DNA of 61,645 nucleotides, taken from positions 1 through 61,645 of the forward strand of contig CAIVDC010000047.1 in NCBI GenBank assembly GCA_903904605.1. Reading direction: 5' to 3'. Positions 40,207-48,751 of this stretch are shown in pieces (position 1 is the first letter of the stretch; the number at the start of each line of letters is the position of its first letter). The translations under genes and the position numbers were made by a program. Below the pieces are notes generated by a model, which saw nothing but the letters and a program-made list of their open reading frames with translations, ran no database searches and was not told the origin of the DNA. Source of the stretch: an uncultured Sterolibacterium sp. GTDB taxonomy: Bacteria; Pseudomonadota; Gammaproteobacteria; Burkholderiales; Rhodocyclaceae.

Positions 40207-40977
40207 CTAAGCGGCAAGGGAGTTGACCACCTTCACGAAATCCGCGACCGCCAGCTCCTCGGCGCGCGCCGTCGGGTCGATATCCAGCGCGGCGAGTTCG
40301 GCCACGCCGATCATCCCGCCCAGGGTATTCCTGAGCATCTTGCGGCGCTGGCCGAAGGCGGCCTTGACGACGCGCCCGAACAGATCCTCGTCCCGCGCCA
40401 GGAGCGCATCAGCCGGGCGGGGAACCATGCGAACGACGGCGGAATCGACCTTGGGAGCGGGATCGAAGGCCTCAGCCGGCACAGGAAACATCCGTTCCAT
40501 CTCGAAGCGGTATTGCAGCATCACCGAAAGCCGCCCGTACTCCCCGCCGCCGGGCGAGGCGACCATGCGATCGACCACTTCCTTCTGCAGCATGAAGTGC
40601 ATGTCGCGCACCTGCAAGGCATATCGCGCCAGATGGAAGAGCAAGGGGGTCGAGATGTTGTAAGGCAGATTGCCGACCACGCGCAGACCGTCGCCGAGGC
40701 CGGCGAAATCGAATTTGAGCGCATCGCCCTCGTGGATCGCCAGATGTTCGGGGGAAAATTTCCGGCGCAGGGTCGCGATCAAATCGCGGTCGATCTCGAC
40801 CACCTGCAGCCGCCCGAGCTTCTCCAGGAGCGGGCCGGTGAGCGCGCCCAGGCCAGGCCCGATCTCGATCAGGTTATCGCCCGGAACCGGGGTGACGGCC
40901 GCGACGATGGCGGCGACGATGTCGGGCGAAACGAGGAAATTCTGGCCGAAACGTTTGCGCGGGACATGTTGCCTCAT
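40207..40977 (-). CDS. rsmA: 16S rRNA A1518/A1519 N6-dimethyltransferase
   Basis: This 256-residue enzyme (KsgA) dimethylates two adjacent adenosines near the 3' end of 16S rRNA in small-subunit maturation. It has R-K-R-F-G-Q-N-F-L at the start, the SAM motif I-E-I-G-P-G-L-G-A-L-T, and the catalytic N-L-P-Y-N-I-S-T-P. Length is family-typical. It is last in the lptD-surA-pdxA-rsmA cluster, a conserved proteobacterial operon. Confidence 0.96.
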   Translation of the reverse strand: MRQHVPRKRFGQNFLVSPDIVAAIVAAVTPVPGDNLIEIGPGLGALTGPLLEKLGRLQVVEIDRDLIATLRRKFSPEHLAIHEGDALKFDFAGLGDGLRVVGNLPYNISTPLLFHLARYALQVRDMHFMLQKEVVDRMVASPGGGEYGRLSVMLQYRFEMERMFPVPAEAFDPAPKVDSAVVRMVPRPADALLARDEDLFGRVVKAAFGQRRKMLRNTLGGMIGVAELAALDIDPTARAEELAVADFVKVVNSLAA

Positions 40978-40999
40978 AGCGAAAGCGCTTCGGCGCAGG

Positions 41000-41986
41000 C
41001 TAACATCGTGCGACAGGCGTCATGGTGATGGCGGTCTCGATCGCGGCAAACAGGCTGCGCGGGTCGGCGCGGCCGGTGCCGGCAAGATCGAGTGCCGTAC
41101 CGTGATCCACCGAGGTGCGCACTATCGGCAGACCCAGGGTGATGTTCACGCCGTCCTCGAAGGCGGCGAACTTGAGCACAGAAAGCCCCTGGTCGTGATA
41201 CATCGCCAACTGGGCGTCGGAGCCTGCCAGCACGCGGCGCGTGAACAGCGTATCGGCCGGCAGCGGTCCGACCAGGTCCATGCCTTTGGTGCGCAGTTGT
41301 TCTATGACCGGGGCGATCACCTCGATCTCCTCCCGGCCCATGTGCCCGCCTTCTCCGGCATGCGGGTTGAGACCGGCAACCAGGATGCGGGGCGCGGCAA
41401 CGCCAAACTTGACGATGAGATCCTCGTGAAGGATGCGCAGGGTTGCTTCCAGATCGCTGCGGGTGATCGCCGCCGGGACATCGCGCAAGGCCAGGTGAGT
41501 CGTCGCCAGGGCCACACGCAGCCCGGCTCCCGCGAGCATCATGACGACGCGCCGGGTACCGGTATGCAAGGCGAGGTATTCGGTGTGGCCAGTGAAGGGA
41601 ATCCCGGCGTCGTTGATGATGCCTTTGTGCACCGGCGCCGTGACCATCGCCGCGAATTCGCCGTTCTTGCAGCCGGACAGCGCACGGTCGATCAGCGCCA
41701 GCACGTAACCGGCATTGGCCGGATCGAGACGCCCCGCACGGGCGGCGGCGGCAAGGGGAACGTGCAGCACTTCGAGCTCGCCCGGGGCGGCGGGAGCATC
41801 GCGTCGATAATCGGACAAGCTTAGGTCAAGTTGGCCAGCACGCGAAGTCAGCAAGTCTCGGTCGGCGACAACGACGACACGTGCGCCAAAGCTTCGCGCG
41901 GCAAGCATCAGGCAGATATCAGGGCCGATCCCCGCCGGCTCGCCCGAAGTCACGGCGATCACCGGGCAACGCTGCTCACCGCTCAC
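41000..41986 (-). CDS. pdxA: 4-hydroxythreonine-4-phosphate dehydrogenase
   Basis: This 328-residue enzyme oxidises 4-phosphohydroxythreonine in pyridoxal-phosphate synthesis. Family stretches are T-S-G-E-P-A-G-I-G-P-D near the start, the metal-binding H in H-K-G-I-I-N-D and in G-H-T-E-Y-L-A, N-P-H-A-G-E-G-G-H and M-Y-H-D-Q-G. It sits between surA and rsmA with short gaps. Confidence 0.95.
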   Translation of the reverse strand: MSGEQRCPVIAVTSGEPAGIGPDICLMLAARSFGARVVVVADRDLLTSRAGQLDLSLSDYRRDAPAAPGELEVLHVPLAAAARAGRLDPANAGYVLALIDRALSGCKNGEFAAMVTAPVHKGIINDAGIPFTGHTEYLALHTGTRRVVMMLAGAGLRVALATTHLALRDVPAAITRSDLEATLRILHEDLIVKFGVAAPRILVAGLNPHAGEGGHMGREEIEVIAPVIEQLRTKGMDLVGPLPADTLFTRRVLAGSDAQLAMYHDQGLSVLKFAAFEDGVNITLGLPIVRTSVDHGTALDLAGTGRADPRSLFAAIETAITMTPVARC

Positions 41987-41997
41987 GGCTCGGCCAC

Positions 41998-43296
41998 CTA
42001 CTTGTCGTCAAGACGATACTCGACGTAGGCGGCATCGCGCATCTGGCGCAGCCAGTCCTGATAAGCCTCGTCCGACTTTCGTTCGCGCAGCGTCTGGCGA
42101 GCCAGCTGGCGCTGGCGCTCCGGCGTTGCATCGCCGACGCGCCGTTCGAGGACCTGGATCAGATGCCAGCCGAACTGCGACCGCACCGGCTGGCTGATCT
42201 CGTTGACCTTCAAAGCGTCCATCGCCTTTTCGAACTCGGGCACAGTGTCGCCGGGATAGAGCCAGCCCAGGTCGCCGCCCTTTGAGGCGGAGAGATCATT
42301 GGAATTGAGCTTCGCCAGTTCGGCGAAATCGGCACCATGATCGAGTCGCTCCTTGAGCACCTCCAGTTTGTGCTTCGCCTCTGCCTCCGGCACCAGTTCA
42401 TTGACCTTGATCAGGATGTGGCGGGCATGCGTCTGGCGGACAGACTGCGCCGCCGCGGCGCCGCCACGGCGCTCGATCAATTTGATGATGTGAAAGCCCG
42501 CAGGGCTGCGCAGGATATCGCTGATCTCGCCCGGTTTCAGTTTCTCCGCCGCGTCCGCATAGAGGCTCGGCAGCCGACCGAGCGGGCGCAAGCCGAGAGC
42601 ACCGCCGCTCAATGCATCTGGCGCGTCGGAGTAGCTTGCCGCCACTTTGCCGAAATCATCGCCGCGCCTGGCCTGAAGCAAGGCCTCCTCTGCCCGGGCG
42701 CGGATGCGCAGCAACTGGTCCGGGCTGGCCTGCTCGGGGACACGCAGCAGGATATGGGCGAGATTCAGCTCCTCGTTAGTGCCGGCGGCGCGCTCCGGAT
42801 TGGCGAGATAGTTGTCGATCTCCCCTTCGGAGATGGTGATGCGGTTATCCACCTCGCGTTCGCGCAGCCTCGATATGGTCATCTCGTCGCGAATCTCCTC
42901 GCGGAACCGTGCCCAGTCGATGGCATCCTTCTCCAGCGCCGCCCTGAACTCGGGCAGGCTCATCCGGTTGTTCTCGGCGATTCGGCGCAAGGCGCCATCG
43001 AGCTGCCCGTCGTCAACGCGGGTCGAGGTTTCCTTGGCAAGCTGAAGCTGGAGCCGGTCGATGATCATGCGCTCGAGCAACTGTTTCTCCAGTATGTCGC
43101 GCGGCGGCAGCGGCGTACCCTGGCCGCGCAATTGCCGCTCCACGGAGGCGATTCGCCCGCGCAGTTCGTTCATGGTGATCGCCTCGTTGTTTACCACTGC
43201 GGCGATCCGGTCGGCTTCGATCGGCTTGATGGGCTGCGCCCAGGCAGCGGTCCCGAGCAGGAGAGTGATGAGGAAACACAGTCGAAGTAAGGTCAT
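41998..43296 (-). CDS. surA: Periplasmic chaperone and prolyl isomerase SurA
   Basis: This 432-residue protein has a signal peptide (cleavage after T-A-A-W-A near residue 20), a SurA N-terminal chaperone domain starting D-R-I-A-A-V-V-N-N-E-A-I-T, and two parvulin-type domains at about 174-275 and 285-390. The second carries H-A-R-H-I-L-I-K, G-G-D-L-G-W and the F-G-W-H-L-I-Q-V-L end motif. SurA delivers outer-membrane proteins, including LptD encoded just upstream, to the Bam complex, so the neighbour is functionally meaningful. Confidence 0.95.
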   Translation of the reverse strand: MTLLRLCFLITLLLGTAAWAQPIKPIEADRIAAVVNNEAITMNELRGRIASVERQLRGQGTPLPPRDILEKQLLERMIIDRLQLQLAKETSTRVDDGQLDGALRRIAENNRMSLPEFRAALEKDAIDWARFREEIRDEMTISRLREREVDNRITISEGEIDNYLANPERAAGTNEELNLAHILLRVPEQASPDQLLRIRARAEEALLQARRGDDFGKVAASYSDAPDALSGGALGLRPLGRLPSLYADAAEKLKPGEISDILRSPAGFHIIKLIERRGGAAAAQSVRQTHARHILIKVNELVPEAEAKHKLEVLKERLDHGADFAELAKLNSNDLSASKGGDLGWLYPGDTVPEFEKAMDALKVNEISQPVRSQFGWHLIQVLERRVGDATPERQRQLARQTLRERKSDEAYQDWLRQMRDAAYVEYRLDDK

Positions 43297-43306
43297 GGGG
43301 TTCCGT

Positions 43307-45646
43307 TCAGAATGTCGTGGCTGCGGCGGGCTGGTTGATCCGGCCGTAACCGGGGATGCTGCGCTTCAAGGTATCCACGAGACTGGACCCGATGCTGGCG
43401 AAACCGTTCAACTCCAGTTGAACAAAAAATCCGGTGCTGGACGTGCCGGTGGCTGTCGCCATGCGGTGCAAAACGACGCGCGCAAGCCAGCAGCCGCCAT
43501 CATATTCGAGACCGCCGACGGTTTCGATGACGCGCTTGTCCAACAACGAGTAATTGTAGCGGCCAACGCCGTACCAGTGGCCGGACAAGGGCCATTGCGC
43601 GGAGAGGTCGATTTGTTTCTCGTCGTTGAGGGGGGTGATGAGGTCACGATTATAGCGGTAGCCGGCGTTCAGCACCTTGCCGAGTTCAGGCAGGTAGCGG
43701 CCGGTGAGGGAGAGCCTGTTGGTTTGACCTTGCTGCAGGTTGTATTGCCAGGCAGTGTCCACGAAAGTCTTCGGCAGCACCTGACCGGAGATGGCGGCCA
43801 GAAAATCCGACGCCTTGCTCGTGCGAGCAATCTCGCCGGGAGCCGTCACTTCCTGCTGCGTGAAGTAGTAACGCTGACCGATCATGCCGCGCAGCAGTTC
43901 GGCGCCGCTTTCGGGGTCAACCAGGCGCGAGGTGAGCGCAGCTGTGAGCTGGTTGGCATCGCCGATGCGGTCGCCGCCGCTGTAGCGGTTGTCGGAAAAT
44001 ATCTGGGCGAAATTGAAGTCGGCAAGACCCGTGTCGAACATGGGAATCAGATGCTGGTCGCGCGTCGGCACGTAAAGGTAGTACAGCCTGGGTTCCAGGG
44101 TCTGGGTCAGGTTCCGGCCGAACCAGCCGGTTTTTCGCTCCATTACCACGCCGCTATCGACGCTGACGATCGGCAGGTTGCGGGTGAGTCGGGCCGGCGT
44201 GCCGGGATCCTGGCGCTCGAGACTGTAGCTGGTTGAACTCAGGCCGATCTTGGGCGTGATAAAGAACGCCGCCGTCTGCAAGGGCAGCGATAACTGAGGG
44301 TAGAAGGTGGTGCGCGTGCCCGCCACCGTCGAAGGGTTGCTGAAGTTCACATATTCGGCCTTAAAGGCGAAGCTGCTGCCCAGCGGAAAGTCGGCACGAT
44401 TGGCGTTCAAGCTCAGCTGAGGCAGGCGATGGTAGGGCACGACGACCGGCGGCAGGGCTGGGTCCTGCAGCGTCTGGAAACTCTGCGCCATGACGTTGGC
44501 ATTCCACCAGCTACTGTTGTAGGAGAGAACGCCCTGGCGCAAGAGGTTGTTCTGCGCGATATTCGTGATGCTCGAAGAAAGGTCGCTGAAGTAAGCGTCG
44601 TCGGAGACGCCGTTGAGATCGAGACTACCGGAAAATCCCCGTCCGAAATCCTCCCTGTGCTGAACGGAATACATGCTGCGGGTGGTGTGGGTGATCAAGT
44701 CGTTCGGCAGGTACTCGCCGCGCAGAGTTCCGCTGTAATTGAAATCGAGATAGCGGAACTCGCCGTCCCATTGCACGCCACGCTTGCTCATGACCCGCGG
44801 GGCGACGGTCGCATCCATGTTGGGCGCGATGTTCCAGTAATAAGGCAAGCTCATTTCCAGTCCGCTTTGGCTGGTACTGCCGAAGGTCGGGGTAAGGAGA
44901 CCGCTCCTGCGCTGATTATTGAGCGAGAAGCTGAGCCAAGGCGTGTACAGCATCGGCACGCCCTTGAACAGCAGCGTTGCATCCGAGGCCTCCCCCTCCT
45001 CTCGTTCGTAGTCGAGGGTCATGCTGGCAGCCCGGGCATACCAGTCGGGATCGCCCGCGGCGCAAGTGCTGTACGTGGCGTCGCTCAAGCGGTAGTGATC
45101 CTCTCCCTCGAAATCGATACGCTTGGCGTGACCGGTACCGGTGGTGGGCGCGAGCACCTCGCCCGGCTTCGCCCGCGGCGGCTGTCGGGTAATCACATAC
45201 TGCGGCTCGTCGAAGTAGCCGACGCTGTCTCCGAGCTTCAGGCGCAACTTCGGACCCGTGATGACATCGTCCTTCGTCGTGAGTCGCACATGGCCCTGTG
45301 CCTCGATCTCGTCCTCGGCATCCCAATAGACGAGATGGTCGGTCGTCAAGACCTTGCCTATTTGCCGCAGCTCGACATTGCCTTCCAGCACCGTCTCGAC
45401 GTCGGTCTTGCCGCTGATGCGGTCGGCCGCTACGAACGTCGGACGCGGCTCGTTCCCCTCGCGCTTTTGCGGCAGGAGCAGTGTCGGCTTGAGCGCCGGC
45501 CCGAGCGAGGGGTCCGCCTCGACCCGAGGCGAGTCGTTGCTGGGCGACGGCGGCAGGCTCTCGGCGGCCAGAGGACTGCCGCTGCTGCAAAAGCAGGCGC
45601 CAAGCGTAGCCAGTGTCAGAATTTGCCCGCGCCTCGGAAAATGCAT
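43307..45646 (-). CDS. lptD: LPS-assembly outer membrane protein LptD
   Basis: This 779-residue protein has a signal peptide, a periplasmic OstA-like domain (F-V-A-A-D-R-I-S-G-K-T-D-V-E-T-V-L-E-G-N-V-E-L-R) and a long beta-barrel. It inserts lipopolysaccharide into the outer leaflet. Cysteines in S-T-C-A-A-G-D and late G-G-C-W-L-A-R fit the conserved disulfides needed for maturation. The ATG at 45646 is chosen because the signal peptide (H-F-P-R-R-G-Q-I-L-T-L-A) begins there. It is divergent from amgK; a 17-base palindrome containing two TAGAAT-like boxes (45665-45681) sits between the two. Confidence 0.93.
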   Translation of the reverse strand: MHFPRRGQILTLATLGACFCSSGSPLAAESLPPSPSNDSPRVEADPSLGPALKPTLLLPQKREGNEPRPTFVAADRISGKTDVETVLEGNVELRQIGKVLTTDHLVYWDAEDEIEAQGHVRLTTKDDVITGPKLRLKLGDSVGYFDEPQYVITRQPPRAKPGEVLAPTTGTGHAKRIDFEGEDHYRLSDATYSTCAAGDPDWYARAASMTLDYEREEGEASDATLLFKGVPMLYTPWLSFSLNNQRRSGLLTPTFGSTSQSGLEMSLPYYWNIAPNMDATVAPRVMSKRGVQWDGEFRYLDFNYSGTLRGEYLPNDLITHTTRSMYSVQHREDFGRGFSGSLDLNGVSDDAYFSDLSSSITNIAQNNLLRQGVLSYNSSWWNANVMAQSFQTLQDPALPPVVVPYHRLPQLSLNANRADFPLGSSFAFKAEYVNFSNPSTVAGTRTTFYPQLSLPLQTAAFFITPKIGLSSTSYSLERQDPGTPARLTRNLPIVSVDSGVVMERKTGWFGRNLTQTLEPRLYYLYVPTRDQHLIPMFDTGLADFNFAQIFSDNRYSGGDRIGDANQLTAALTSRLVDPESGAELLRGMIGQRYYFTQQEVTAPGEIARTSKASDFLAAISGQVLPKTFVDTAWQYNLQQGQTNRLSLTGRYLPELGKVLNAGYRYNRDLITPLNDEKQIDLSAQWPLSGHWYGVGRYNYSLLDKRVIETVGGLEYDGGCWLARVVLHRMATATGTSSTGFFVQLELNGFASIGSSLVDTLKRSIPGYGRINQPAAATTF

Positions 45647-45664
45647 GCCCTTGCTGTCTGTTGA

Positions 45665-45681
45665 TAGAATGACAAATTCTA
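45665..45681. promoter_or_regulatory. Palindrome with opposed TAGAAT boxes between lptD and amgK
   Basis: TAGAAT (45665-45670) on the plus strand and its complement ATTCTA (45676-45681) form an inverted repeat. Either arm could be a -10 box, but no good -35 is visible for either gene, so overlapping divergent promoters are only a suggestion. Confidence 0.3.
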
Positions 45682-45715
45682 GCATCTACCGGGGACCCCG
45701 CCCGGAAAGCACCCG

Positions 45716-46732
45716 ATGGAACGACGCCGACAGATCGAGTTCTGGCTAGCCCGACTGTATCCGGGATGCCATGCCGCCCTCTCGCCCGCCTCGGCCGACG
45801 CAAGTTTCCGGCGCTACTTCCGTGCCGACCTGGAAGGGAATGCCTCTTTCATCGTCATGGACGCACCGCCGGCGCATGAGGACTGCAGGCCCTGGCTGGC
45901 CGTGCAGCGGCTATTCCTCGCGGCCGGCGTCCATGTACCCGAAGTGCTGGCGCAAGACCTCGACAACGGCTTCCTGCTGCTTTCGGACCTCGGCCGCATC
46001 ACCTACCTTGAGGCCCTCAACAACGCCGGCCCTGAGGGCGCCGCCCCACTCTATGGCGACGCAGTCTCGGCCGTGATCCGCATCCAGCTTGCCAGTCGCC
46101 CCGGGGCATTGCCGGAATACGACCGCGCCCTGTTGCGCCGGGAACTGGAACTTTTTCCGGACTGGTATGTGGCGAAGCACTTGGGCGCCAGCTTGAGCGA
46201 GCCGCAGCACCAGGTAATCGGGCAGGCATTCGATCTCATCATCGCAAGCAATCTTGCCCAAGCGCAGGTATTCGTGCACCGCGATTACCACTCGCGCAAC
46301 CTGATGCATCTTGCCGATAGGCAGGCCGAAAACCCCGGCATCATCGATTTTCAGGACGCAGTCTACGGCCCGATCAGCTACGATTTGGTCTCGCTGTTCA
46401 AGGATGCTTACGTCGCATGGGAAGAGGAGCAAACCCTCGACTGGCTGATCCGCTACTGGGAACAGGCGCGGCGGGCCGGACTGCCGGTTCCCGCCGACTT
46501 CGCCGATTTCTACCGCGACTACGAGTGGATGGGCGTCCAGCGCCACCTCAAGGTGCTGGGCATCTTCGCCCGCCTCTGCCATCGCGACGGCAAGGACAAT
46601 TACCTCAAGGACATGCCGCTGGTCGCCGACCATCTGCGCAAGACCTGCCGTCGCTACCGTGCCCTGGGGCCGCTCTTGGGAGTCATCGACGAACTGGAGA
46701 ATCGAGTGGCCCGGGTTGGCTACTCGTTTTGA
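45716..46732 (+). CDS. amgK: N-acetylmuramate/N-acetylglucosamine kinase AmgK
   Basis: This 338-residue member of the aminoglycoside phosphotransferase fold has the catalytic loop F-V-H-R-D-Y-H-S-R-N-L-M and metal-binding I-I-D-F-Q-D-A-V-Y-G-P. In Pseudomonas, AmgK phosphorylates recovered MurNAc at the anomeric position and MurU then makes UDP-MurNAc, bypassing MurA. MurU lies immediately downstream (10 bases), which makes the assignment strong. The pathway confers intrinsic tolerance to fosfomycin, known from other species. It is divergent from lptD. Confidence 0.93.
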   Translation: MERRRQIEFWLARLYPGCHAALSPASADASFRRYFRADLEGNASFIVMDAPPAHEDCRPWLAVQRLFLAAGVHVPEVLAQDLDNGFLLLSDLGRITYLEALNNAGPEGAAPLYGDAVSAVIRIQLASRPGALPEYDRALLRRELELFPDWYVAKHLGASLSEPQHQVIGQAFDLIIASNLAQAQVFVHRDYHSRNLMHLADRQAENPGIIDFQDAVYGPISYDLVSLFKDAYVAWEEEQTLDWLIRYWEQARRAGLPVPADFADFYRDYEWMGVQRHLKVLGIFARLCHRDGKDNYLKDMPLVADHLRKTCRRYRALGPLLGVIDELENRVARVGYSF

Positions 46733-46742
46733 CCTCCGCCCG

Positions 46743-47441
46743 ATGAAAGCAATGATTCTCGCTGCCGGCCGTGGCGAGCGCATGAGGCCCTTGACCGATA
46801 CCTGCCCCAAGCCGCTCCTGGCTGCAGGTGGCAAATCCCTGATCGGTTGGCACCTCGAACGCTTGGCGCGCGCCGGCATCCGCGAAGTGGTCATCAACCA
46901 CGCATACTTGGGCGCGATGCTGGTCGACCGGCTCGGAGATGGACGGGCCTTCGGCCTCAAGATCAATTGGTCGGCGGAAGCGGGAGGCGCATTGGAAACC
47001 GCCGGCGGCATCAGGCAAGCCTTGCCGCTTCTGGGCGATGAGGCGTTCCTGGTGATCAATGCCGACATCTACTGCGAATGGGATACCGGTCTGGCTCGAA
47101 CCATCGGGCGGGACATGGTGTCACGCCAGGATCTCGCCCATCTCGTCATGGTTCCCAACCCGCCGCAACACCCGGACGGTGACTTTGTCCTGCAGGACGG
47201 CCGCATCCTGGCCGCCGGTGCTACGCGCCTGACTTTTTCTGGCATCGGCATCTACGACCCGTCGCTCTTCGTCGGCATAGACCCGGGACGACCGGCAAAA
47301 CTTGCCCCCTTGCTCATCGCCGCCATGGCGACGGCTCGAGTCGGAGGAGAATGCTACAGTGGGCGCTGGACCGATGTCGGCACTCCCCTGCGCCTAGCCG
47401 CGCTGGATCATGAACTGCGCATGCTTTCGTCGGACGTATAA
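46743..47441 (+). CDS. murU: N-acetylmuramate-1-phosphate uridylyltransferase MurU
   Basis: This 232-residue nucleotidyltransferase has the G-x-G-x-R-M-x-P-x-T-x-x-x-P-K-P-L motif at the N-terminus (A-A-G-R-G-E-R-M-R-P-L-T), a D in N-A-D-I-Y for metal binding, and the late W-T-D-V-G-T-P. It converts MurNAc-1-phosphate and UTP to UDP-MurNAc in peptidoglycan recycling, working with AmgK. The ATG at 46743 gives the family start M-K-A-M-I-L-A-A-G-R-G-E-R. Its stop overlaps a candidate -10 box of pepP. Confidence 0.93.
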   Translation: MKAMILAAGRGERMRPLTDTCPKPLLAAGGKSLIGWHLERLARAGIREVVINHAYLGAMLVDRLGDGRAFGLKINWSAEAGGALETAGGIRQALPLLGDEAFLVINADIYCEWDTGLARTIGRDMVSRQDLAHLVMVPNPPQHPDGDFVLQDGRILAAGATRLTFSGIGIYDPSLFVGIDPGRPAKLAPLLIAAMATARVGGECYSGRWTDVGTPLRLAALDHELRMLSSDV

Positions 47442-47442
47442 T
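47437..47442 (+). promoter_or_regulatory. Candidate -10 box placing the pepP start at or near +1
   Basis: A perfect TATAAT overlaps the murU stop and ends six bases before the pepP ATG. No Shine-Dalgarno is seen upstream of the ATG, and no good -35 is visible at 16-18 bases. If used, the transcript would start about at the ATG, a leaderless mRNA. Confidence 0.35.
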
Positions 47443-47448
47443 TATCGA

Positions 47449-48747
47449 ATGGACATTGAAACCTTAAAAAGCCGCCGCCAGCGCCTGCTCGTCACGATGG
47501 GGGCGGGCGTGGCGGTGATCCCCACCTCGTCGGAGCAACTACGCAACCGGGACAGCCAATATCCCTACCGCAGCGACAGTTACTTCCACTACCTCTGCGC
47601 TTTCCCGGAGCCGGAAGCGGTGCTGGTGCTGGTCGGCGGCGAAGAGCCCAGGAGCATGCTGTTCTGTCGCGACAAGGATGCCGACAAGGAGACCTGGACC
47701 GGGCATCGCTACGGGCCGGAGGCCGCTCGCGAGCGCTTCGGCTTCGACGCCGCGCATTCGATCGAGAGCCTCGACGAAAAGCTTCCGGAACTGCTCGCCA
47801 ACCAGGCGTCGCTTTGGTTCTCGCTTGGCCATGACAGGGTCTGGGACGAACGCATCACACGTGCGCTCAATACCGTGCGGGGGCAGGCGCGCGGCGGCAA
47901 TCGCGCGCCGACGGAGATCCGCGATGTCCGAGCGGCCGTGGATGCCATGCGCCTCATCAAGGATGCGCAGGAGATCGCCGTGATGCGGCGGGCCGCCAGC
48001 ATCTCGGCGGCAGCGCATCGGCGAGCCATGCGTTCTACCCTGCCGGGCATGTTCGAGTACCAAATCGAAGCCGAACTGCTCCACGAGTTCCGCACGAGCG
48101 GCAGTCTGGCGCCCGCCTACACCAGCATCGTCGCAGGCGGAGCCAACGCCTGCATCCTGCACTATGTCGACAACAATCGCGTCCTGAAAGATGGCGAGAT
48201 GCTGCTGATCGACGCCGGCTGCGAACTCGACTGCTATGCCTCGGACATCACCCGCAGCTTCCCTGTGAATGGCCGTTTCAGCGGACCTCAGGCCGACGTT
48301 TATGACCTTGTTCTGGATGCCCAGGCCGCGGCGATCGCAACCATCCGCGCGGGCGCCCGGTTCAACGATACTCATGAAGCGGCCTTGAGAACGCTGGTCC
48401 AGGGCATGATCGACCTCAAACTGCTCCGCGGCACGGTGGACGGCATCATCGAGTCCGAGGCCTACAAGCGCTTCTACATGCACCGTACCAGTCATTGGCT
48501 CGGCCTGGACGTACATGACGCCGGAGAATACAAGCAGGACGAGCAATGGCTGAGTCTGCAGGCGGGCATGGTGCTGACCGTCGAGCCGGGCTGCTATATC
48601 CGTGCCGCCGACGATATCCCGGAAGCTTTCCACGACATCGGCGTGCGCATCGAAGATGATGCCTTGGTCACCGCCGGCGGTTGCGAGATCATCTCCCACG
48701 AGGCACCTAAGACCATAGCCGAGATCGAGGCAGTGATGGCGAAATAG
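47449..48747 (+). CDS. pepP: Xaa-Pro aminopeptidase
   Basis: This 432-residue enzyme removes N-terminal residues preceding proline. The creatinase-like N-domain contains Y-F-H-Y-L-C-A-F-P-E-P. The pita-bread catalytic domain has the metal ligands: D-A-G-C-E-L-D-C-Y-A-S-D-I-T-R with two Asp, H in R-T-S-H-W-L-G-L-D-V-H-D, and Glu in T-V-E-P-G-C-Y and V-R-I-E-D-D. It precedes the UbiH-like gene by four bases, the classic pepP-ubiH order. Confidence 0.94.
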   Translation: MDIETLKSRRQRLLVTMGAGVAVIPTSSEQLRNRDSQYPYRSDSYFHYLCAFPEPEAVLVLVGGEEPRSMLFCRDKDADKETWTGHRYGPEAARERFGFDAAHSIESLDEKLPELLANQASLWFSLGHDRVWDERITRALNTVRGQARGGNRAPTEIRDVRAAVDAMRLIKDAQEIAVMRRAASISAAAHRRAMRSTLPGMFEYQIEAELLHEFRTSGSLAPAYTSIVAGGANACILHYVDNNRVLKDGEMLLIDAGCELDCYASDITRSFPVNGRFSGPQADVYDLVLDAQAAAIATIRAGARFNDTHEAALRTLVQGMIDLKLLRGTVDGIIESEAYKRFYMHRTSHWLGLDVHDAGEYKQDEQWLSLQAGMVLTVEPGCYIRAADDIPEAFHDIGVRIEDDALVTAGGCEIISHEAPKTIAEIEAVMAK

Positions 48748-48751
48748 CAGC

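Noticed and set aside
42337..43290. 317-codon frame antisense to surA
   Set aside because: It overlaps the identified chaperone gene completely, and no domain is recognisable.
44429..45664. 411-codon open frame antisense to lptD
   Set aside because: It is a by-product of GC-rich coding on the other strand. LptD matches its family across this stretch, and the antisense frame looks random.
45911..47068. 385-codon open frame antisense to amgK and murU
   Set aside because: Both real genes are clearly identified by catalytic motifs. The antisense frame crosses both and matches nothing.
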